DNA of 64,000 nt. It comes from Oceanobacillus timonensis (GTDB taxonomy: Bacteria > Bacillota > Bacilli > Bacillales > Amphibacillaceae). Where the stretch lies: assembly GCF_900166635.1 (NCBI RefSeq), contig NZ_LT800497.1, positions 4,016,344 through 4,080,343 of the forward strand, given 5' to 3'. The notes below the pieces were generated by a model that worked only from the letters and a program-made list of their open reading frames with translations, did not search any database and had not been told where the DNA came from. Shown here one piece after another: positions 36,475 to 45,854 of this stretch. Position 1 is the stretch's first letter. Each line of letters begins with the position of its first letter. The translations under genes were made by a program, and so were the position numbers.

Positions 36475-37611
36475 TTGAATAAAGAAGAACGCATTAACAT
36501 TTTACAAGATATCATAAAAATCAAATCCGTTAATGATAACGAATCTGAAGTAGCTGATTACCTAGGCGGTCTATTCCAAAAATATGGAATTGAATCCGAA
36601 AAAGTAACATATAGTGAAGGCCGGGAAAGCTTGGTAGCCACTTATAAAAAAGGTGACGGTAAAGTATTAGGAATCAGTGGACACGAGGATGTTGTAGCAG
36701 CTGGCGACGAAAGCGAGTGGACATTCCCGCCATTCTCGGGTGAAATCGATGGTGATAAATTATATGGCCGCGGCTCCACGGATATGAAATCCGGTCTGGC
36801 AGCTTTAGCAATCGCTATGGTGGAAGTGAAAGAAGAAAACGCAGATATCAACGGTACATTGAAATTCATGGCAACAGTTGGTGAAGAAGTTGGCGAACTT
36901 GGTTCGGAACAATTAACGAAGGAAGGGTATGCTGATGATCTGGACGGTCTGATTATTGGCGAACCAACCGGACCAGCCTTGATTCACACGCATAAAGGCT
37001 CCATGAACTATACCGTTGTATCTCGAGGTAAATCAGCGCACAGTTCCATGCCTCAAGAAGGAATCAACTCTATCTCGAATATCAATGCATTTGTGACACG
37101 TGCGAATGCGGAAATGCAAGCCATCACGAACAAATACAGCAATGAGATATTAGGTGAAACTGCACATGCTATTACCATCATCCATGGCGGAGATCAGATT
37201 AACAGTATTCCTGCCAGCACAACATTACAAGGTAACATTCGCACCATCCCTGAATTTGACAACAGCAAAGTGGAAGCATTGTTGCAGCATATTGTTGACG
37301 ACTTGAACCAAAAAGATGGTTTTAAATTAGAATTAGTGATTGATGAAAATATTTCCCCAGTGGAAGCTGCACCCGATTCCGAACTGATTCAAACCATCCA
37401 AACTGTATCCAATCAAGCATTGCCTGTAACAGGGATTTCACCAACAACGGATGCTGCTGCCTTTACGAAAGCTGACAATTCGTTCGATCTCGTCATCTAT
37501 GGTCCTGGCGTTTCCGATTTACCACATCAAAAAGACGAATATGTATCCATTGAAAACTACTTGGAAATGATTGATACGTATAAAGCGATTTACAAAGCAT
37601 ATTTAAAATAA
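36475..37611 (+). CDS. M20-family metallopeptidase (ArgE/DapE/ACY1/CPG2)
   Basis: 378 residues from a TTG start after AAAGGGGAC. Zinc ligands GHEDVV (normally GHxDVV), GRGSTDMKSG, catalytic Glu pair GEEVG, and later GEPTG and the final zinc His in PHQKDEYV. The middle lid domain (about 178-285) is present. Likely a deacylase or succinyl-diaminopimelate desuccinylase-like enzyme; the substrate is not readable. Confidence 0.9.
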   Translation: MNKEERINILQDIIKIKSVNDNESEVADYLGGLFQKYGIESEKVTYSEGRESLVATYKKGDGKVLGISGHEDVVAAGDESEWTFPPFSGEIDGDKLYGRGSTDMKSGLAALAIAMVEVKEENADINGTLKFMATVGEEVGELGSEQLTKEGYADDLDGLIIGEPTGPALIHTHKGSMNYTVVSRGKSAHSSMPQEGINSISNINAFVTRANAEMQAITNKYSNEILGETAHAITIIHGGDQINSIPASTTLQGNIRTIPEFDNSKVEALLQHIVDDLNQKDGFKLELVIDENISPVEAAPDSELIQTIQTVSNQALPVTGISPTTDAAAFTKADNSFDLVIYGPGVSDLPHQKDEYVSIENYLEMIDTYKAIYKAYLK

Positions 37612-37633
37612 GTTGGCAACTTTTACTGATTAT

Positions 37634-37665
37634 AAACACCTTAATGCGTCACCATTAAGGTGTTT
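37634..37665 (+). terminator. Terminator after the M20 peptidase gene
   Basis: 13-bp perfect stem (37634-37646 with 37653-37665), 6-nt loop, T7 run. Confidence 0.92.
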
Positions 37666-37731
37666 TTTTAAATGATTTTTTTGACTTGGAAAATAATCAT
37701 GATTCATCCTCCAAACATGTAAAAAATCTTA

Positions 37732-37787
37732 TTGACAAACCTGTATATACAAGCTAAACTGAAAACGATAACACTTGTATATACAAG
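37732..37787 (+). promoter_or_regulatory. Promoter, two TreR operators and a perfect cre site
   Basis: TTGACA (37732-37737), 17 bp, TAAACT (37755-37760). Operator O1 CTGTATATACAAG (37741-37753) fills the spacer; O2 CTTGTATATACAAG (37774-37787) is a perfect palindrome downstream. Between them TGAAAACGATAACA (37760-37773) fits the cre consensus at all positions. This predicts trehalose-6-phosphate induction through TreR and CcpA repression. Confidence 0.92.
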
Positions 37788-37810
37788 ATATAAAAAAAGG
37801 AGGCAAGCCA

Positions 37811-39247
37811 TTGAGTAAATTTACGAAAGACGCAGAAAAGTTACTGGAAAAAGTCGGCGGAAGTGAAAATATCTCTGTTGTCACACACTGTGCTACCAGA
37901 ATGCGATTTGTTTTAAATGACCCGGAGCAAGCAGATGTTGAGGCCATAGAAGACATAGATATGGTTAAAGGAACCTTTACACAAGCCGGACAATTCCAGG
38001 TTATTATCGGAAATGAAGTCGCTTCCTTTTATAATGAATTTACACGTATAGCTGACGTTGGCGATACATCTAAAGAAGATGCTAAAGAAGCAGCGAAACA
38101 AAATATGAATCTTTTACAGCGTTTAGTCTCTCATTTAGCTGATATATTCACACCAATTATTCCTGCATTGGTTGTCGGAGGGCTGATTCTCGGTTTCCGA
38201 AACGTTATCGGGGATATTGAAATGCTGGAAAATGGAACCATGACTTTAGCAGACTCCTCCCAATTTTGGACTGGATTATATGATTTTCTATGGTTGATTG
38301 CAGAAGCTATTTTTCACTTTCTCCCTGTTGCACTTACCTGGTCTATCTCCAGGAAGATGGGAACCACTCAGGTACTCGGAATTATTTTAGGTCTTACATT
38401 AATTTCTCCACAGCTTTTAAACGCGTATGAAGTCGTTGAAACGTCTGACATACCGGTGTGGGACTTCGGATTCTTCCAAATTGAAATGATTGGTTATCAG
38501 GCCCAAGTTATTCCGGCCATTTTAGCAGGTTTTGTGTTAGCCTATTTAGAAATTGGCTTGCGGAAAATTATTCCACAAGTCGTATCGATGATTTTTGTGC
38601 CTTTCTTTGCATTACTGCCAACCGTCATCATTGCCCATGTGGTATTAGGCCCTATCGGCTGGACAATCGGTACATGGATCTCCAATGTCGTTTACGACGG
38701 ATTAACATCTGCATTAGGCTGGTTGTTTGCAGCCGTATTTGGATTTGCATACGCACCGCTCGTTATTACAGGCTTGCATCATATGACGAATGCCATTGAC
38801 CTGCAATTAATGAGCGAATTTGACGGAACCAACCTCTGGCCAATGATTGCCTTATCGAATATTGCCCAAGGTTCGGCGGTTGTTGCGATGATTTACCTGA
38901 ACCGAAAAGATAAGAAAGAGCAACAAGTAACCATCCCTGCAGCCATCTCTTGTTATCTGGGGGTTACGGAACCGGCGCTGTTCGGAGTGAACTTACGATA
39001 CCTGTTCCCGCTTTTTGCCGGCATGGCTGGCTCTGCGGTTGCAGCAGTGATATCTGTCGGATCTGGCGTTATGGCAAACTCCATAGGCGTCGGTGGTATA
39101 CCAGGGATTTTATCTATCCAATTACCGCATATGCTGATGTTCGCCGTAGCCATGGTAGCAGCGATTGTTATTCCGTTCTTCTTAACAATCATTTTATCCA
39201 AAACAAAAATGGGCGTAGATGCCTATAAACGTCTAGGTAAAAAATAA
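37811..39247 (+). CDS. treP: Trehalose PTS transporter EIIBC
   Basis: 478 residues from the TTG at 37811 (AGGAGG at -9; the longer frame begins inside the operator). EIIB domain at 1-85 with phospho-cysteine Cys27 in HCATRMRF, linker, then EIIC with about ten transmembrane helices, including ALVVGGLILGFRNV, GLHHMTNAID and VTEPALFGVNLRY. It imports trehalose as trehalose-6-phosphate. No EIIA domain is attached; the free EIIA at 45855 could serve it. Confidence 0.94.
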   Translation: MSKFTKDAEKLLEKVGGSENISVVTHCATRMRFVLNDPEQADVEAIEDIDMVKGTFTQAGQFQVIIGNEVASFYNEFTRIADVGDTSKEDAKEAAKQNMNLLQRLVSHLADIFTPIIPALVVGGLILGFRNVIGDIEMLENGTMTLADSSQFWTGLYDFLWLIAEAIFHFLPVALTWSISRKMGTTQVLGIILGLTLISPQLLNAYEVVETSDIPVWDFGFFQIEMIGYQAQVIPAILAGFVLAYLEIGLRKIIPQVVSMIFVPFFALLPTVIIAHVVLGPIGWTIGTWISNVVYDGLTSALGWLFAAVFGFAYAPLVITGLHHMTNAIDLQLMSEFDGTNLWPMIALSNIAQGSAVVAMIYLNRKDKKEQQVTIPAAISCYLGVTEPALFGVNLRYLFPLFAGMAGSAVAAVISVGSGVMANSIGVGGIPGILSIQLPHMLMFAVAMVAAIVIPFFLTIILSKTKMGVDAYKRLGKK

Positions 39248-39250
39248 CTT

Positions 39251-39273
39251 AAGGAGGGGCTCCCCCCCTCCTT
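39251..39273 (+). terminator. Hairpin between treP and treA (attenuator or mRNA processing site)
   Basis: 9-bp GC-rich perfect stem AAGGAGGGG/CCCCTCCTT with a TTTTG tail, inside the operon. It probably lowers treA expression or protects the treP end. Confidence 0.7.
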
Positions 39274-39303
39274 TTGTTCACAACAATATGTAGGAGGTTG
39301 ATT

Positions 39304-40989
39304 ATGCAAGAAAAATGGTGGCAAAAATCCGTTGTTTATCAAATCTATCCCAAAAGTTTTAATGATACGACCGGTAATGGCATGGGAGATATCAACGGAA
39401 TTACCGAAAAACTGGATTATTTAAAAGAACTGGGAGTCGACGTGATATGGCTTACCCCTATTTATGTTTCTCCCCAAAAAGATAATGGTTATGACATTGC
39501 TGATTACTATGCTATTCAGCCGGATTATGGAACGATGGAAGACTTTGAAACCATGCTTACAAAAGCGCATCAATTAGGGTTAAAAGTCATTATGGATATT
39601 GCGGTCAATCATACATCCACGGAACATACATGGTTCCAGGAGTCGAAAAAAGCAACGGCTAATCCTTACCGGAACTATTATATCTGGAAAGATGGCGAGC
39701 CAGATAATCCGCCGACAAACTGGGAATCCAAATTCGGCGGCAATACATGGGAATACGATGAAACGACAGGCTCTTATTATCTGCATCTCTTTGATATCAC
39801 GCAAGCAGATCTCAATTGGGAAAATGAAAAAGTCCGCGATGACATTTATCAAATGATGAACTTTTGGATGGATAAAGGGATAGATGGCTTTCGCTTAGAT
39901 GTGATCAATTTAATTTCCAAAGACCAGCGTTTCCCAGATGATGACGGCAGCATTCCTCCAGGTGACGGACGTAAATTCTATACCGATGGACCGCGAGTAC
40001 ATGAATTTCTCCATGAAATGAATCAGGAAGTATTTAAAGGGCGTAAAACCCTTACTGTCGGAGAAATGTCCTCTACTTCCATGGAAGATTGTATCAAGTA
40101 TACAAATCCAGAACGCGAAGAAATAGATATGACATTCAACTTCCATCATTTAAAGGTGGACTATCCGAACGGGGAGAAATGGACAAAAGCGTCATTTGAT
40201 TTTCTTTATCTCAAGCAGCTGTTATCTGATTGGCAGACTGGTATGCAAGCAGGCGGCGGCTGGAACGCGCTGTTCTGGTGTAACCATGACCAGCCGCGCA
40301 TTGTATCCCGCTTCGGTGATGATACAACCTATCATAAAGAATCGGCAAAAATGCTGGCAACAACGATTCACATGATGCAGGGGACGCCTTATATTTATCA
40401 AGGTGAAGAAATCGGTATGACCAATCCCGGTTTTGATGACATTTCCCAATATCGCGATGTCGAATCACTGAATATGTACCGCAGTAAAAAAGAAGAAGGC
40501 CTGTCCAAACAGGAAATGATTGAAATTCTCCAGGAAAAATCCCGTGATAACGCACGGACACCAATGCAATGGAATTCTGCAGCCAACGCTGGATTTACGG
40601 AAGGCACACCTTGGATGGGCCTTCCAGATAATTACAAGGAAATCAATGCAGAAGCTGCAATTGCTGATCACACGTCTATTTTTTATCATTATCAGAAACT
40701 AATTCAGCTTCGAAAGGATTATCAAGTAATCACAGATGGAAAATATCAGCTGATTTTACCAGAGGACTTTGCAATTTTTGCGTATATAAGAGAAAATGAG
40801 GATACAAAACTATTAGTAGTAAACAATTTTTACGGCAAAGAGGCAAACTTGAAGTTACCGGAATCGATTCACCGTGTATTTATGGATAGCGAGGTTTTAC
40901 TATCTAATTACGACGATTCCCCCTCTTTCACTTCTGAAACGATTCCATTGCGGCCATATGAATCGATTGTTTATTATCTAAAGAAATAA
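39304..40989 (+). CDS. treA: Alpha,alpha-phosphotrehalase (GH13)
   Basis: 561 residues from ATG 39304 (AGGAGG at -7). GH13 motifs: MDIAVNHTSTEH, nucleophile in GFRLDVINLIS, acid Glu in TVGEMSS, and FWCNHDQPRI. WWQKSVVYQIYPKSF at the start is typical of the oligo-1,6-glucosidase/TreC group. It hydrolyses trehalose-6-phosphate to glucose and glucose-6-phosphate. Confidence 0.95.
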   Translation: MQEKWWQKSVVYQIYPKSFNDTTGNGMGDINGITEKLDYLKELGVDVIWLTPIYVSPQKDNGYDIADYYAIQPDYGTMEDFETMLTKAHQLGLKVIMDIAVNHTSTEHTWFQESKKATANPYRNYYIWKDGEPDNPPTNWESKFGGNTWEYDETTGSYYLHLFDITQADLNWENEKVRDDIYQMMNFWMDKGIDGFRLDVINLISKDQRFPDDDGSIPPGDGRKFYTDGPRVHEFLHEMNQEVFKGRKTLTVGEMSSTSMEDCIKYTNPEREEIDMTFNFHHLKVDYPNGEKWTKASFDFLYLKQLLSDWQTGMQAGGGWNALFWCNHDQPRIVSRFGDDTTYHKESAKMLATTIHMMQGTPYIYQGEEIGMTNPGFDDISQYRDVESLNMYRSKKEEGLSKQEMIEILQEKSRDNARTPMQWNSAANAGFTEGTPWMGLPDNYKEINAEAAIADHTSIFYHYQKLIQLRKDYQVITDGKYQLILPEDFAIFAYIRENEDTKLLVVNNFYGKEANLKLPESIHRVFMDSEVLLSNYDDSPSFTSETIPLRPYESIVYYLKK

Positions 40990-41001
40990 CTGGAGTTCGT
41001 T

Positions 41002-41718
41002 ATGATGCAGAATAAATATGTCCTTATTTATCAAGAAATGGTTCAAAAAATAGAAAAAGAAATGGTTAAAGCAAATGAGTTTCTGCCCTCAGAAAATGAA
41101 TTAGCGGAGCAGTATCAGACATCGCGAGAAACGATTCGGAAAGCATTAAATCTGCTTGCTCAGAATGGTTACATTCAAAAAATCCGCGGAAAAGGGTCTA
41201 CAGTGATTGAACGGAATAAATTCGATTTTCCCGTTTCCGGTTTGGTCAGCTTTCAAGAGTTAGCCGATAAAATGGGAGAAAAACCAATCACAACTGTTCA
41301 TCAATGCGCCAAAATAAACGCAAATGATTTTATCTGTGACCAATTAAAGCTGGAGGATAGCGGGGAGGTCTGGGAAATTCTCCGGACCCGTTCCTTCTCC
41401 GGACAGCGCATCATTTTGGACAAGGATTATTTAAACGCAAAAACTGTTCCGTATATTTCGGAGGACATTGCGGAAGCATCTATTTATAACTACCTTGAAA
41501 ATGAATTAGGTTTGATCATCAGCTTTGCCAAAAAAGAAATCGTGGTGGAAGAGCCGACAGCGGAAGATCGTGCTTTATTAGATTTAGAAGGTTTTTATAA
41601 TGTCGTCGTGATTAAAAATTATGTCTATTTAGATGATGCGACCTTATTTCAATATACGGAATCCAGGCACCGTCCGGATAAGTTCCGTTTCGTAGATTTT
41701 GCCAGACGAGAACAGTGA
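41002..41718 (+). CDS. treR: GntR-family trehalose operon repressor
   Basis: 238 residues. N-terminal winged helix with LPSENELAEQYQTSRETIRKAL and a UTRA effector domain (about 95-235). It is 12 bp after treA and matches TreR by content and position; it should bind the CTTGTATATACAAG palindromes. Confidence 0.94.
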   Translation: MMQNKYVLIYQEMVQKIEKEMVKANEFLPSENELAEQYQTSRETIRKALNLLAQNGYIQKIRGKGSTVIERNKFDFPVSGLVSFQELADKMGEKPITTVHQCAKINANDFICDQLKLEDSGEVWEILRTRSFSGQRIILDKDYLNAKTVPYISEDIAEASIYNYLENELGLIISFAKKEIVVEEPTAEDRALLDLEGFYNVVVIKNYVYLDDATLFQYTESRHRPDKFRFVDFARREQ

Positions 41719-41721
41719 AAG

Positions 41722-41762
41722 CATGCCGGTACAGATGATATAACCCTCTCTGTATTGGCATG
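41722..41762 (+). terminator. Terminator of the tre operon
   Basis: 14-bp stem with two G-U pairs (41722-41735 with 41749-41762) followed by a T run. Confidence 0.78.
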
Positions 41763-41818
41763 TTTTATAAGGTTTTTTAAATCAAAAAACTGTAAAGGAA
41801 ACACACGTAGACCTTCTT

Positions 41819-42070
41819 TCATGAATTAAAAAATTCCCCAGACAAATCATGATCAATCACCCAGTCAATCTTCGCCATCACTTCTTCCTGTTTGACACCT
41901 TTAAAATAGCCATACACCGGACAATCACCCAATCCCAGCTCCAATACTTTTTTCTCCCGCGATCCTTTTAAAATTTTCGCAAGCAAGGAGCGCCCGCCTT
42001 GTGCAATCAGTTCATCCGTTCCCCGTCAAATCGCTAAAATATCGGCCTCAGACAACCTTTTAGCTTCCAC
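41819..42070 (-). pseudogene. RQC-like small protein with in-frame stop
   Basis: An 84-codon frame from GTG 42070 interrupted by TGA at codon 15 (42026-42028). Before the stop: VEAKRLSEADILAI; after: RGTDELIAQGGRSLLAKILK, ending GYFKGVKQEEVMAKIDW. This is the pattern of the small RQC-type (RecQ C-terminal helix-rich) proteins of Bacillaceae. The TGA probably replaces TTA (Leu). It follows the 69-residue gene by 1 bp, so the pair was an operon. Confidence 0.65.
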
Positions 42071-42071
42071 T

Positions 42072-42281
42072 TTACTTCAACACCTCCCCAAATTTATCTT
42101 CGTATAAATCTCGTACCCAAACCTTTACCGGTGCTTTCCACTGCTCTTTAGGAGCTGGAATATTTTTGATTAAACTTTTAGGTGTCATACCGAGTTCCTT
42201 TGCCATCTGTATGTCCTGCTGATTGAGACGACAGCGTTTTTTCGCTTCCGCCCACGTTGCTTTTGTTTTGCTTTTTCCCAT
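42072..42281 (-). CDS. Small conserved basic protein
   Basis: 69 residues: KATWAEAKKRCRLNQQDIQM, GMTPKSLIKNIPAP, QWKAPVKVWVRDLYE. RBS AAAGGGAAG at -8. I recall similar small proteins with no assigned function in Bacillaceae but cannot name a family. It is directly followed by the broken RQC-like frame. Confidence 0.7.
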   Translation of the reverse strand: MGKSKTKATWAEAKKRCRLNQQDIQMAKELGMTPKSLIKNIPAPKEQWKAPVKVWVRDLYEDKFGEVLK

Positions 42282-42445
42282 CGTATCTTCCCTTTTTCGG
42301 ATGATTTCGTGTAATCAGCGACACGAATAATATTGGAAGTTGGATTATAACCTGCGAATTCTTTTAATCTATTATAATATTTTTCATTCATTCTCACTGC
42401 CGAATACGATTCCCGATGGCAGAGTATTTTCGTACGTTACTATTG

Positions 42446-42847
42446 CTAATCTAACCGCACTTCCTCTTCTGAATAAAACAAATGCGAATAACACCTGCAA
42501 TCCGATGATCCGAACCCTTTCACCGGCATGGTTCCGCCATTTTCCTGCTTCAGTCTCTCAAACAGTGCACATTCTCCTTCTGCACTAGGATACGTTTGCA
42601 CAACTTGAATTTGCAGATAAGGGCGTAAATAATCAATATGCCAGCGTTTCTTTTTAGCCATCTGAAGATGCCTGTCCACCCGCGCACGCAGATTTCGTTT
42701 GGCACTTCCTACATAAACATAATAACCTTTTGGAAAGTGAAATTGTCCCAGTCTGCCGATAGCAATATCTTCCACATTCTTTGGCAGCCACGCTTTTATC
42801 GCATAAAGTGTATCTGATTCCTGTACCGAATATTCAATCGCTTTCAT
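42446..42847 (-). CDS. GIY-YIG nuclease-like DUF123 protein
   Basis: About 133 residues; start at ATG 42847 or the TTG just before (GGAGG suits both). GIY-YIG core reads YYVYVGSAKRNLRARVDRHL, then KKRWHIDYLRPYL, the DUF123 pattern; in other organisms DUF123 is fused to endonuclease III. C-terminal GFGSSDCRCYSHLFY fits the family. A DNA-repair or nuclease role is inferred. Confidence 0.87.
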   Translation of the reverse strand: MKAIEYSVQESDTLYAIKAWLPKNVEDIAIGRLGQFHFPKGYYVYVGSAKRNLRARVDRHLQMAKKKRWHIDYLRPYLQIQVVQTYPSAEGECALFERLKQENGGTMPVKGFGSSDCRCYSHLFYSEEEVRLD

Positions 42848-43025
42848 CAAGATTACCACCTCCCTTGCTATTTACATTCCTGATAAAAACACTTGAAAGG
42901 CTTCTTCTCTTCTCGTTCCTGTTGCTTCTATTTTAAATCGAACTAGCGATATTGTAAAAAGCCATTGTCTTAAAGAGAGACGAGTCGAAACATACAAGAA
43001 ACGAGCTCTCTCTTACCTGGAAAAA

Positions 43026-43054
43026 GCTGATACAAGTAAATAACTTGTATCAGC
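43026..43054 (-). terminator. Intrinsic terminator, second after sodF-like gene
   Basis: 12-bp perfect stem (43026-43037 with 43043-43054), 5-nt loop, U5 run on the minus strand. Confidence 0.8.
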
Positions 43055-43111
43055 CCTTTGTTTTTCTATTATTGTTAGAACATATCCTACAAAATCACCG
43101 TGTGTATGTCT

Positions 43112-43153
43112 TTTCTAGTTCCAAAAACACTTGGGTATTTTTGGAACTAGAAA
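43112..43153 (-). terminator. 16-bp hairpin overlapping the sodF-like stop codon
   Basis: Perfect 16-bp stem (43112-43127 with 43138-43153), loop 10 nt; the TAG stop at 43147-43149 lies within it. With the next hairpin it forms tandem terminators. Confidence 0.8.
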
Positions 43154-44043
43154 GGCTGCCACTTCAATTGTCTTGCCTTATTATAACGATTCTCCACCTC
43201 CGTCCAGTTAACAATATTCCACCAATTGTCTACATAGTCTTCTTTTACATTCTCATATTGCAGATAGTAAGCATGCTCCCACACATCAAGAACAAGAAGA
43301 GGCACTACATCCCACTGACTTAAATTTTGATGCTTTTCCGCCTGCAGAATCTCCAGACGCCTTGCTCGGGGCGCCCATACTAAGATAGCCCAACCACCGC
43401 CTTCTACGTTGTTTGCTGCTTCCGTAAAGTGTGCTTTAAATTGATCGTAACTGCCAAAAGATTGTTCAATTTCATGCATTAAATCCCCTGTAGGTTCACC
43501 GCCTCCATCCGGACTCATCACCTTCCAAAAAATGGTGTGCAGATAATGTCCTGCACCATTAAAAGCAGCCTCCCTTTCCCAATGCTTGATTAAATCATAA
43601 TTATTGTCCCAGCGGGCCTGCTGCATTTCCATTTCTGCTTTATTTAAACCGTCTACATAACTCTGATGATGTTTATCATGATGCAGTTCCATAATTCGTC
43701 GATCAATATAAGGCTCTAAAGCATCATAATTGTACGGAAGCGGCGGAAGTGTATGCCCGCCAATCGGAACTACTCTTTCACGATTTCCTTCTGCTCGTTC
43801 TCCCTCCATAGGCTGTTCTAAATAGTGATGAAATCTTGTGTATAAACTTTCCGCTCGCTGATAAACCTCCTGCTCATCTATCACTTGGTTATTTGCAAGT
43901 TCCTTTTGAAATTGGACCAAGTCCTCCTTCCATTCGTCTAATGCATCTCTATGGATACCTGTGCGAAGAGATCCCATCACTTCACGATATGTTTGTGCCA
44001 TCTCTTCACACCATCGCTCTATTGAATCAAGATATTGTGGCAA
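43147..44043 (-). CDS. sodF: Superoxide dismutase (Fe/Mn), SodF-like with N-terminal extension
   Basis: About 298 residues from TTG 44043, which follows GGGAGG with 8-nt spacing (the longer frame to 44085 has no ribosome site). A helical N-terminal extension of about 95 residues precedes the SOD: LPPLPYNYDALEPYIDRRIMELHH, metal ligands His in ELHHDKHH and NGAGHYLHTIFW, Asp and His in DVWEHAYY. Length and extension match B. subtilis SodF rather than SodA. Metal choice cannot be read. Confidence 0.88.
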   Translation of the reverse strand: MPQYLDSIERWCEEMAQTYREVMGSLRTGIHRDALDEWKEDLVQFQKELANNQVIDEQEVYQRAESLYTRFHHYLEQPMEGERAEGNRERVVPIGGHTLPPLPYNYDALEPYIDRRIMELHHDKHHQSYVDGLNKAEMEMQQARWDNNYDLIKHWEREAAFNGAGHYLHTIFWKVMSPDGGGEPTGDLMHEIEQSFGSYDQFKAHFTEAANNVEGGGWAILVWAPRARRLEILQAEKHQNLSQWDVVPLLVLDVWEHAYYLQYENVKEDYVDNWWNIVNWTEVENRYNKARQLKWQPF

Positions 44044-44194
44044 TGAAAAAGCCTCCCTCAAATTAGTCGTTAATACTATATGCAAATAAGAGATAGGCTG
44101 ATAATCATTTTTCTAAGAATGAAGCACCAAACAATGTTTGAACAACCTTTTCCAAGACCTTTGATTTTCCAGATAAAATGTCTTCTCTACCTAT

Positions 44195-45124
44195 TTAGGA
44201 TGTGGTCCATTGTCCGCCGTTCACATGCAATGTCTGCCCTGTCACAAAACGGGAATCATCAGAAGCAAGATAAACAAATGTAGGTGCTACTTCAAAAGGC
44301 TGCCCTTGCCGCTGCATTGGATTTCCTGCCAATGTTACGTCATCTGCGGAGAAACTGGATGGAATCAACGGTGTCCAAATCCGGCCGGGAGCAATAGCAT
44401 TGACACGGATTCCCTGCTCTACCAAATTATTTGCCAAAGCCCTTGAAAAGCTGACAATAGCTCCTTTTGTTGCTGTATAATCCATCAATTGTTTGTACCC
44501 TTCATATGCTACTACAGAAGCCGTATTAATAATGGAGCTGCCTGCTTTTAAATAAGGAAGTGCAGCACGTGTCGTATAGAAATGGGAGTATACATTTACT
44601 TTAAAGGTATCATCGAATTGCTCATCGGTAATATCCAATAAACTTAATTGCTGAAATTGGATTCCTACATGGTTGCAGAGCACATCGAGGTGTCCAAAAG
44701 TTTCCATCGTTTTTTCAACAATATAACAGCATTGTTGCTTTTTCTTTAAATCACCAGATAATAATAAACAACGCTGTCCAAGTTCTTCAATTCGATCTTT
44801 CGTCCGATTAGCATCCTCATGTTCGTCAAGATAAGCAATCGCCACATCTGCACCTTCCTTAGCAAAAGCAATGGCAGCGGCTGCTCCCATCCCGCTGTCC
44901 CCGCCAGTAATTAACGCAACTTTCCCAATCAACTTGTTATTGCCTTTTTCATTTGTATTTTCAATAATTGGTCTCGGGACCATCCATTTTTCAAGACCCG
45001 GCTGACGGTATTGCCGCTGTTCCGGCACTGTCATAGCAACTTCTTCATATTGTGTTATTTTTCCATAGTTTGGGTACATTGGATAGGTTTGATCTGTAGA
45101 TTTATTTGACTTATTTTGTGTCAT
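44195..45124 (-). CDS. Short-chain dehydrogenase of the YhdF/YhxC (general stress 39-like) type
   Basis: 309 residues with the N-terminal extension typical of this group ([17 protein letters not shown]). Cofactor loop TGGDSGMG, catalytic Ser in [13 protein letters not shown], and [17 protein letters not shown]. The usual NNAG motif is changed to NHVG, an oddity near the active site. Homologues in Bacillus are general-stress proteins; I saw no clear SigB promoter. Confidence 0.88.
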   Translation of the reverse strand: MTQNKSNKSTDQTYPMYPNYGKITQYEEVAMTVPEQRQYRQPGLEKWMVPRPIIENTNEKGNNKLIGKVALITGGDSGMGAAAAIAFAKEGADVAIAYLDEHEDANRTKDRIEELGQRCLLLSGDLKKKQQCCYIVEKTMETFGHLDVLCNHVGIQFQQLSLLDITDEQFDDTFKVNVYSHFYTTRAALPYLKAGSSIINTASVVAYEGYKQLMDYTATKGAIVSFSRALANNLVEQGIRVNAIAPGRIWTPLIPSSFSADDVTLAGNPMQRQGQPFEVAPTFVYLASDDSRFVTGQTLHVNGGQWTTS

Positions 45125-45308
45125 AAAATATCCTCCTTGAAATTACCTTGAAAACCTAATTTATCGCAGTATAACTGGATATAAGTTGAAAAACCAGCAG
45201 CCAGCAGCTACGGTTTAATTTGTTTAACTAATATGCAGCAGGATTGAAAATCTCACGCTGGATATAACTTCACTTTATGATACATGGGCGAATAGAGTGA
45301 AAAAGCAT

Positions 45309-45339
45309 TTGTTCTTCCAGTTCCATTACGGAAGAACAA
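45309..45339. repeat. Hairpin upstream of a tiny ORF
   Basis: Perfect 10-bp stem (TTGTTCTTCC 45309-45318 with 45330-45339). It lies 33 bp before the start codon at 45373; it may end the divergent transcript or fold in the leader. Confidence 0.5.
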
Positions 45340-45372
45340 TGAATAAAATGAAGATGGGAAAGGAGAATTGTT

Positions 45373-45546
45373 ATGCAGCAATACGATTACAACCCAGAAG
45401 CAACGTTATTGTTGATTAACCATTCCAATGAAAAAGTGAATGTATTATACACAGCTACGAATCAACGCTTTCTGTTGCCGAAAATAGGAGAAAGACCGCC
45501 GTATTTTATGAACCCAGATTATAGGCAATATTATCCGATTATTTGA
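45373..45546 (+). CDS. 57-residue hypothetical protein
   Basis: Short ORF with good signals: AAAGGAGAATTGTT ribosome site, ATG 45373, TGA, and a terminator 30 bp later. The product starts MQQYDYNPEATLLLINHSNE and ends DYRQYYPII; Tyr/Asn/Pro rich, no membrane segment. I do not recognise it. Confidence 0.65.
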   Translation: MQQYDYNPEATLLLINHSNEKVNVLYTATNQRFLLPKIGERPPYFMNPDYRQYYPII

Positions 45547-45575
45547 TATGCTGGATAGAACACCAAGCCGATTTC

Positions 45576-45611
45576 ATAAGTCGCTAATCTTGCTACAGAT
45601 TAGCGGCTTAT
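45576..45611 (+). terminator. Terminator after the 57-residue ORF
   Basis: 15-bp stem with one wobble (45576-45590 with 45597-45611), 6-nt loop, followed by TTTG. The stretch up to 45798 otherwise holds only a non-coding hairpin at about 45678-45704 (AAGCTGCCGGA / TCCAGCAGCTT). Confidence 0.75.
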
Positions 45612-45801
45612 TTGAGCACATTCAAAATCATTTGTATCAGTTTAAAACAGAAATAATATCTCTTATATACTTGAAATAAGCTGCCGGAAATTTCTCCAGC
45701 AGCTTAAAAGCTTATCATTGAACATTTTCTGTATGCAGTGTTTCCTTTAATAAAGATGTGCATCTATCTCATCTAAATACGTACTTTTTTAACAAATTAA
45801 A

Positions 45802-45834
45802 AAGGGCTCCATGCCTTATAAGACAGGAACCCTT
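45802..45834 (-). terminator. Terminator after the EIIA gene
   Basis: Stem AAGGGTTCC/GGAGCCCTT extended by four pairs across a one-base bulge, then a U5 run on the minus strand. Confidence 0.75.
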
Positions 45835-45854
45835 CCCATTTATTTACTTGTCAT

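Noticed and set aside
42185..42397. 70-codon minus-strand ORF upstream of the 69-residue gene
   Set aside because: Its second half is another frame of the well-supported 42072-42281 gene, and the start lacks a clear ribosome site; I could not assign a family.
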